Below, in pieces: positions 1-3,405 of a stretch of DNA of 7,908 bases (position 1 is its first letter; every line of letters starts with the position of its first letter). A program made the position numbers and the translations under genes. Below the pieces are notes generated by a model. That model made no database searches. It saw nothing but the letters and a program-made list of their open reading frames with translations, and was not told the DNA's origin. Source of the stretch: an uncultured Clostridia bacterium (GTDB taxonomy: Bacteria > Bacillota > Clostridia > Oscillospirales > Oscillospiraceae); the NCBI GenBank assembly GCA_946184215.1, contig CAMHER010000082.1:1-7908 (forward strand). The letters run 5' to 3'.

Positions 1-15
1 CGTAAGGCTAAAAAT

Positions 16-78
16 AAGTAAAACTTTTACTTTTGGAAAATCGGCCTCAACTTTTCGAGGCAAAAAGAGGCCGATTTT
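16..78. terminator. Stem-loop region, possible terminator of a gene to the left
   Basis: A perfect 12-bp inverted repeat pairs 37-48 (AAAATCGGCCTC) with 67-78 (GAGGCCGATTTT) across an 18-nt loop. It has an A-tract before and a T-tract after the GC-rich stem, so it could stop transcription in either direction. The loop holds a second GAGG (57-60) that could pair with 45-48 instead. Just before it, 16-32 is an AT-rich near-palindrome (AAGTAAAA-C-TTTTACTT). The likely role is to end a plus-strand gene left of the window, or to back up the tRNA terminator at 90-119. The upstream gene is not visible, so the direction is inferred. Confidence 0.5.
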
Positions 79-87
79 ACCGGAAAT

Positions 88-120
88 AAAGAAAAATCCG
101 AACCCTTCGGTTCGGATTTA
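88..120 (-). terminator. Intrinsic terminator of the tRNA-Val gene
   Basis: An 11-bp perfect stem pairs 94-104 with 109-119 and closes on a 4-nt loop. Read on the minus strand, the stem is followed directly by a T-rich stretch (TTTTTCTTTATTT), the form of a Rho-independent terminator. It begins 2 nt past the encoded CCA end of the tRNA. There is no T-run on the plus-strand side, so it should act only on minus-strand transcripts. Confidence 0.8.
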
Positions 121-121
121 G

Positions 122-197
122 TGGTGGACGATACAAGACTCGAACTTGTGACCTCCCGCACGTCAAGCGGATGCGCTACCAGCTGCGCCAATCGTCC
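122..197 (-). tRNA. tRNA-Val (anticodon GAC)
   Basis: The minus strand folds into a complete 76-nt cloverleaf. The acceptor stem is GGACGAT paired with ATCGTCC (7 perfect pairs), the D stem is GCGC/GCGC, and the anticodon stem is TCCGC/GCGGG. The seven-base anticodon loop TTGACGT contains GAC at 162-164. The variable loop is AGGTC, and the T arm is ACAAG-TTCGAGT-CTTGT. The discriminator base is A and CCA is encoded. GAC decodes the valine codons GUC and GUU. The gene stands alone, with its own promoter upstream (218-246) and a terminator directly downstream, so it is a single-tRNA transcription unit. The base after the anticodon is G. Confidence 0.95.
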
Positions 198-217
198 ATC
201 TCTCTGTCAGCTTGGTC

Positions 218-246
218 ATTTTACTCTATACCTCCCCGATTGTCAA
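218..246 (-). promoter_or_regulatory. Promoter of tRNA-Val
   Basis: On the minus strand a perfect -35 box TTGACA (241-246) is separated by 17 bp from a -10 box TAAAAT (218-223). Transcription should start near 211, leaving a leader of about 14 nt before the mature tRNA 5' end at 197. The near-consensus boxes fit a constitutive housekeeping sigma factor promoter for a stable RNA. Confidence 0.8.
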
Positions 247-437
247 GCCTTTTTTCGTTCAGGAATCAAAACTCTTTTTCTGCGTGGTCGATCCGAAAGT
301 GTACATAATCCATGCAGCACGCCCTGTGTTGTTATGTCTTTGTAACCATTTTGTTTTATTTTGTTCGTAGAAACTGCTTTATTTCTCTTTTATCCCCTTT
401 TTTATTCAAAAAAAATTCAAAAACATAATGAAAAAGG
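247..437. other. AT-rich intergenic spacer, no gene seen
   Basis: This stretch lies between the divergent tRNA-Val and lipoprotein promoters. It is AT-rich, especially from about 350 onward, with T-runs and an A-run near 409-416 (ATTCAAAA occurs twice). I see no ribosome binding site with a convincing frame, no RNA fold and no long repeat. The A/T tracts just upstream of the promoter at 438 could act as an UP-element-like stretch, but that is inference. Confidence 0.5.
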
Positions 438-466
438 TTGACATAAATTATTTGCTGTGTTATTTT
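438..466 (+). promoter_or_regulatory. Promoter of the lipoprotein gene
   Basis: A perfect -35 box TTGACA (438-443) is followed by a 17-bp spacer and a -10 box TATTTT (461-466). The -10 box is preceded by TGT, giving an extended -10 element that compensates for its 4/6 match. Transcription should start around 472-474, giving a leader of about 93 nt before the ATG at 566. An AT-rich stretch lies upstream of the -35 box. Confidence 0.7.
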
Positions 467-472
467 TGGTAC

Positions 473-488
473 ACAGGATATATCCTGT
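473..488. promoter_or_regulatory. 16-bp perfect palindrome at the transcription start (operator candidate)
   Basis: ACAGGATATATCCTGT reads the same on both strands with no mismatch and no central spacer. It begins 6 bp after the -10 box at 461-466 and so covers the predicted transcription start. That position suits a dimeric repressor that blocks initiation or promoter escape. I do not recognise the motif as the site of a named regulator. The match and position are seen directly; the operator role is inferred. Confidence 0.5.
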
Positions 489-493
489 AAAAT

Positions 494-523
494 GTCGGAA
501 AATCCCCTTTGCGGTTTTCCGGC
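494..523 (+). promoter_or_regulatory. Leader stem-loop in the lipoprotein mRNA
   Basis: An 11-pair stem with two G-U pairs joins 494-504 with 513-523 around an 8-nt loop. It lies in the 5' untranslated region, 29 nt upstream of the ribosome binding site at 553-559. No T-run follows, so it is not an intrinsic terminator. It may stabilise the mRNA 5' end or take part in an alternative fold; no riboswitch class is recognised. Confidence 0.4.
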
Positions 524-565
524 AGAGAAAAGGTCCTGAAAGTTTGTGCAAAAAGGTGGCGCAGC

Positions 566-1528
566 ATGAAAAAAGCCGGCATTTTTATCGTGATACTGGC
601 TTTGTGCGTTCTTCTCACCGCGTGCGGTGAGCAGAAGGCATACGACGAGGCATGCGCTCTTTTTGAAACCGGCCGCTACGCGGAAGCGATCGAAATGTTC
701 CGCGCGCTGGGTGATTTTTCCGACAGCCCCGACCGCATCAAGATCGCGGAGACCCGCCTTGAGCAGACAAGCGTCTGGCGCGACGGCGGGAAATCAGAGG
801 CTGATCTTGCTCTGCGCTACCGTGCCGCCTTCTCCGATCTGGAGGCCGGACGCACGCGGGAGGCATATGAGGCTTTCTCCTCTCTCGGTACATACAGGGA
901 TGCCTCTGCGCAGCTGGAGCAGTTCACAGTACTCAAGGGCGCTTTGGTCGGCGAAGAGACCCATGTGATCACCTCCGACAGCGACGAGCTGCGCGGGACC
1001 GCCGTCTATACCTATGGTCCCGACGGCCGGATCGTTTCCCGCTCCGGTTTCTGCAAGCTGGACAAGTACGGCTGGTTTGAGAACTTTACCTATCATTATA
1101 CCTATGACGCCAGCGGCAGCATCGCGCGGATCGACGCGGTGAACGACTCGGGTACGCTGAGCTTCTCCATTCAATACGAATACAACGAAAACGGCCGCCC
1201 GGTCCGCGAGCTGTATTCCGACAGCTGCGGAACGAAACACGAATATGTCAGCGAATATAGTTACAACAACGCCGCTGAAAACGCAGAGTCTTATACCGAG
1301 GTTGTGGAAAATGAAATGTTCAACGGCCACGCCTTCCCGGTCAACACCTGGCAGGAGAGCTACTGTGAGTTCGGCGTTTCGACTGTAAAGAGCGAGTCCT
1401 CCACCCTGGTGAACCACTACGGTGCTGACGGTAAAAAAACCGACTCTGTTCAGACCTGTGCCGATGGCAGCCAATACGTTACCACGTACAGCTACGACGA
1501 TGTTTACATCTACACACCGGCCGACTGA
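566..1528 (+). CDS. Predicted lipoprotein with TPR-like repeats and YD-like C-terminal repeats
   Basis: The product is a 320-residue surface lipoprotein of unknown exact function. Residues 1-19 form a lipoprotein signal peptide (MKK, a hydrophobic core, lipobox LTAC) with the lipidated cysteine at 20, so it should be anchored on the outer face of the membrane. Residues 25-54 and 83-113 are two helical repeats of similar pattern (A..LF..G.Y.EA...F..LGDF.DS), like degenerate tetratricopeptide units common in clostridial lipoproteins. From about residue 145 onward, Tyr-rich beta repeats such as YTYGPDGRI (148), YTYDASGSI (178), YEYNENGRP (204) and NHYGADGKK (283) resemble the YD repeats of Rhs-like proteins. 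The ATG at 566 is chosen because AAGGTGG (553-559) sits 6 nt upstream and the signal peptide begins there. An in-frame TTG at 509 would add 19 non-signal-like residues. The gene is a single-gene unit between its own promoter and terminator. Lipoprotein status is firm; function is not known. Confidence 0.88.
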   Translation: MKKAGIFIVILALCVLLTACGEQKAYDEACALFETGRYAEAIEMFRALGDFSDSPDRIKIAETRLEQTSVWRDGGKSEADLALRYRAAFSDLEAGRTREAYEAFSSLGTYRDASAQLEQFTVLKGALVGEETHVITSDSDELRGTAVYTYGPDGRIVSRSGFCKLDKYGWFENFTYHYTYDASGSIARIDAVNDSGTLSFSIQYEYNENGRPVRELYSDSCGTKHEYVSEYSYNNAAENAESYTEVVENEMFNGHAFPVNTWQESYCEFGVSTVKSESSTLVNHYGADGKKTDSVQTCADGSQYVTTYSYDDVYIYTPAD

Positions 1529-1548
1529 TCCACATCACTGAAAACGGA

Positions 1549-1586
1549 AAACCGCCGGAAGTTTGTTTGACTTCCGGCGGTTTTTT
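1549..1586. terminator. Bidirectional terminator between convergent genes
   Basis: A 13-bp perfect stem pairs 1549-1561 (AAACCGCCGGAAG) with 1571-1583 around a 9-nt loop. On the plus strand it ends in TTTTTT (1581-1586), making a strong terminator 20 nt after the lipoprotein stop codon. On the minus strand the same stem is followed by TTTT, so it can also end the rhomboid-like gene, whose stop codon is at 1598-1600. Confidence 0.88.
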
Positions 1587-1597
1587 CTCGCAAAAGC

Positions 1598-2425
1598 TTA
1601 CTCGGTAAAGTGGACGTGGTTGTTGATATGTTCCTCACAAAAGCAGTGGTAGCCCGCGCAGCGCGAGCAGTAGCGGAATTCCAGGTCGGGATATTCCGTG
1701 TCCGTCCGTCCGCATACTGCGCACTTGTGGTGGTAAAGCTGATCTCTCTGCTCACGGCGGATACGGGCGGATTCCCGCCGGAAATTGACCGTCTGCGCGC
1801 TCGCCTTTTTCGGCAGGCGGCTGAAAAGCTCGCCGCCGCAGAAGAGCAGGAAGCCGAGGAAGGCAGCGATCGGCAGCGTGTTGATCGGAAAGGGGTTCGT
1901 GAAGATCTCATAGAGGAAGAAGGCCGCGTCGATATAAGCAAGGTACTTCATCCTCACGGGAATGATCATCATGAACAGCACCTGCGTGTCCGGGAAATAG
2001 GCCGCGAAGGCAAAGAACATCGCAAAGTAGATGTAGGTCGGCGTCAGGGAGATCGAATAGCCCAGCGCATGGAGCGCGAAGCCGTAGAGGATCGTGATGA
2101 GCATGTTCACCAGGATGTACAGTGTAAACTTGCCGCTGCCCCAGTATTGCTCCAGCGTACTGCCGATCCAGTAATAAAAGTAGACCGAGATGAAGCCCAG
2201 CCAGGATGTGCTGGCAGGAATGAACATAAAGCTGATAAGGCGCCAGACCTGTCCGTGCATGACTGCCGCTGCGCTGAACGGCAGATAGGCGTACAGCACG
2301 CTGTTGACAAGCCCGATGACCCAGGTCACGCCGCTTGCGATTGCCAGGTACCGGGCAAGGCCCGGGATGCCGAAGTTGGGATGCTTATAGCAGAATTTGT
2401 CGACAAGACGCATGGGGTCTTTCAT
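1598..2425 (-). CDS. Rhomboid-like membrane protein without catalytic residues, with C-terminal zinc finger
   Basis: This 275-residue integral membrane protein has about six helices (roughly residues 27-46, 62-86, 101-121, 126-144, 150-174 and 182-198). It carries rhomboid-family landmarks: GQVWRLISFMF (58-68), the WR motif before the second helix, and GSTLEQYWGSGKF (88-100), which matches the family's LE..GS..F signature. Active rhomboids cut membrane proteins with a Ser in GxSG and a His in a later helix. Here the Ser region reads LTPTYIYF (127-134), and the His region reads IAAFLG (186-191), so both appear lost. The tail has C235xxC238, C253xxC256, H260-C261, C263, H266, H270 and H272, a probable zinc-binding domain. 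The ATG at 2425 is chosen because AAGGAGG lies 6 nt upstream; an upstream in-frame ATG at 2473 has no such site. The protein probably binds membrane partners rather than cutting them. The family call is fairly sure, the role unknown. Confidence 0.8.
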   Translation of the reverse strand: MKDPMRLVDKFCYKHPNFGIPGLARYLAIASGVTWVIGLVNSVLYAYLPFSAAAVMHGQVWRLISFMFIPASTSWLGFISVYFYYWIGSTLEQYWGSGKFTLYILVNMLITILYGFALHALGYSISLTPTYIYFAMFFAFAAYFPDTQVLFMMIIPVRMKYLAYIDAAFFLYEIFTNPFPINTLPIAAFLGFLLFCGGELFSRLPKKASAQTVNFRRESARIRREQRDQLYHHKCAVCGRTDTEYPDLEFRYCSRCAGYHCFCEEHINNHVHFTE

Positions 2426-2455
2426 CTTGCCCCTCCTTTTGTTTGGTACAGTTTG

Positions 2456-2484
2456 ATAATACCCTTTTGTCACCGCAAAGTCTA
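2456..2484 (-). promoter_or_regulatory. Candidate promoter of the rhomboid-like gene
   Basis: On the minus strand, TAGACT (2479-2484, 4/6 to TTGACA) and TATTAT (2456-2461, 5/6 to TATAAT) are 17 bp apart. Transcription would start near 2449, leaving a short leader of about 24 nt that contains the AAGGAGG site. A competing pair, TTGCCT (2502-2507) with TAGACT as the -10 box, also has a 17-bp spacer, so which one is used cannot be settled from sequence. Confidence 0.4.
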
Positions 2485-2534
2485 TGTATTTTTTGTAAAA
2501 AAGGCAAATTGGGCTTTGCGTTTGGCATGTCTTG

Positions 2535-2543
2535 TGTTATAGT
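2535..2543 (+). promoter_or_regulatory. Candidate extended -10 promoter of rlmB
   Basis: TATAGT (2538-2543) is preceded by TGT, forming an extended -10 element. Only a weak -35 match, TTTGCG at 2515-2520, stands 17 bp upstream. The predicted start near 2550 gives a leader of about 25 nt before the ATG at 2575. It lies back to back with the minus-strand promoter of the rhomboid-like gene. Confidence 0.4.
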
Positions 2544-2574
2544 GTAATTTGATAATCTATATATGGAGTCTGAC

Positions 2575-3345
2575 ATGGCAGAAATAGAAGAACGCGAATT
2601 GAAAAACGACCTGATCGAAGGCCGCAACGCCGTCATTGAGGCGCTCCGCGCCGGAAGGGCGATCGACAAGATTTTCCTGGCGAAGGGCGACGTGGACAAG
2701 ACGCTCGGGCACATCGCCTCCAAGGCGCGCGCGGCGGGCATCGTGGTTGTGGAATGCGACCGGCGCAAGCTTGATTTTATGAGTGCGACCCATGCCCACC
2801 AGGGCGTGATCGCGCTTTGCGCCGTGCGGGAATACTGCACGGTAGATGATATTCTTGCTCTCGCGGAGGAAAAGGGCGAAACGCCCTTTGTGATCGTCTG
2901 CGACGAGATCAGCGATCCGCACAACCTCGGCGCAATCATCCGCAGCGCCGAGTGCGCCGGTGCGCACGGCGTCGTGATCCCCAAGCGGCGCAGCGCCGGG
3001 CTGACCGCGATCGTGGATAAGGCTTCGGCCGGCGCGGCGGAGCATATGCTCATTGCCCGCGTGCCGAATCTGCCTGCCGCACTGGATACGCTCAAGAGCC
3101 GCGGCCTGTGGGTCTACGGCACGGCGGCTGACGGGCAGAGCGGGCTGTGGAACACCGACTTCACCGGCCCGATGGCGCTGGTCATCGGCTCGGAGGGCGA
3201 CGGCATGGGCCGTCTTGTGCGGGAAAGCTGCGACTTTACCGTGAGCCTGCCGATGAAGGGTAAGGTCAGCTCGCTCAATGCCTCCACGGCTGCGGGCATT
3301 GTGATGTACGAGGTGCTCCGCCAGCGTCTCGGCAAGCAGCAGTAA
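2575..3345 (+). CDS. rlmB: 23S rRNA (guanosine-2'-O-)-methyltransferase RlmB
   Basis: The 256-residue product belongs to the SpoU/TrmH family of knotted, SAM-dependent RNA 2'-O-methyltransferases. RlmB methylates G2251 of 23S rRNA (E. coli numbering) in the peptidyl-transferase P loop. Residues 11-80 form the small RNA-binding domain (start NDLIEGRNAV, end HAHQGV). The catalytic domain follows: motif 1 is DPHNLGAIIRSAE (114-126) with the conserved Asn117 and Arg123, motif 2 is IGSEGDGM (204-211), and motif 3 is SSLNASTAAGIVMYE (232-246), which forms the trefoil-knot SAM site. All key residues are present and the length is normal, so the enzyme should be active. The ATG at 2575 is preferred over that at 2563 because TGGAG (2564-2568) lies 6 nt upstream of it. 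The next gene begins 60 bp downstream with no terminator between, so the two may be co-transcribed. RlmB rather than another TrmH-type target is inferred from overall pattern. Confidence 0.92.
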   Translation: MAEIEERELKNDLIEGRNAVIEALRAGRAIDKIFLAKGDVDKTLGHIASKARAAGIVVVECDRRKLDFMSATHAHQGVIALCAVREYCTVDDILALAEEKGETPFVIVCDEISDPHNLGAIIRSAECAGAHGVVIPKRRSAGLTAIVDKASAGAAEHMLIARVPNLPAALDTLKSRGLWVYGTAADGQSGLWNTDFTGPMALVIGSEGDGMGRLVRESCDFTVSLPMKGKVSSLNASTAAGIVMYEVLRQRLGKQQ

Positions 3346-3405
3346 AGAGAATAGAGAGAGTAACGCGCCTGGGAGAAAACCGGGACGGACAGGGATCGTG
3401 CGAAG
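3346..3405 (+). other. Short purine-rich gap between rlmB and the pseudo-ATPase gene
   Basis: These 60 bases contain no terminator hairpin and no good promoter, which favours read-through from rlmB. The best ribosome binding site for the next gene is AGGGA at 3391-3395, 10 nt before the ATG at 3406, a weak and rather distant site. Confidence 0.4.

Noticed and set aside
122..197. tRNA-Val as an integration site for a mobile element
   Set aside because: No repeated tRNA 3' end, integrase or mobile genes are found in the window.
121..345. Open frame of 74 codons on the plus strand
   Set aside because: It begins inside the tRNA-Val gene on the opposite strand; its first third is simply antisense tRNA sequence.
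509..565. TTG start adding 19 residues to the lipoprotein
   Set aside because: The extension would bury the signal peptide, and the ATG at 566 has a well-placed ribosome binding site.
794..1474. Open frame of 226 codons on the minus strand
   Set aside because: It is antisense to the lipoprotein gene, with no ribosome binding site or recognisable domain.
1610..2542. Open frame of 310 codons on the plus strand
   Set aside because: It lies opposite the rhomboid-like gene, has unnatural Arg/Glu/His-rich composition and no plausible family.
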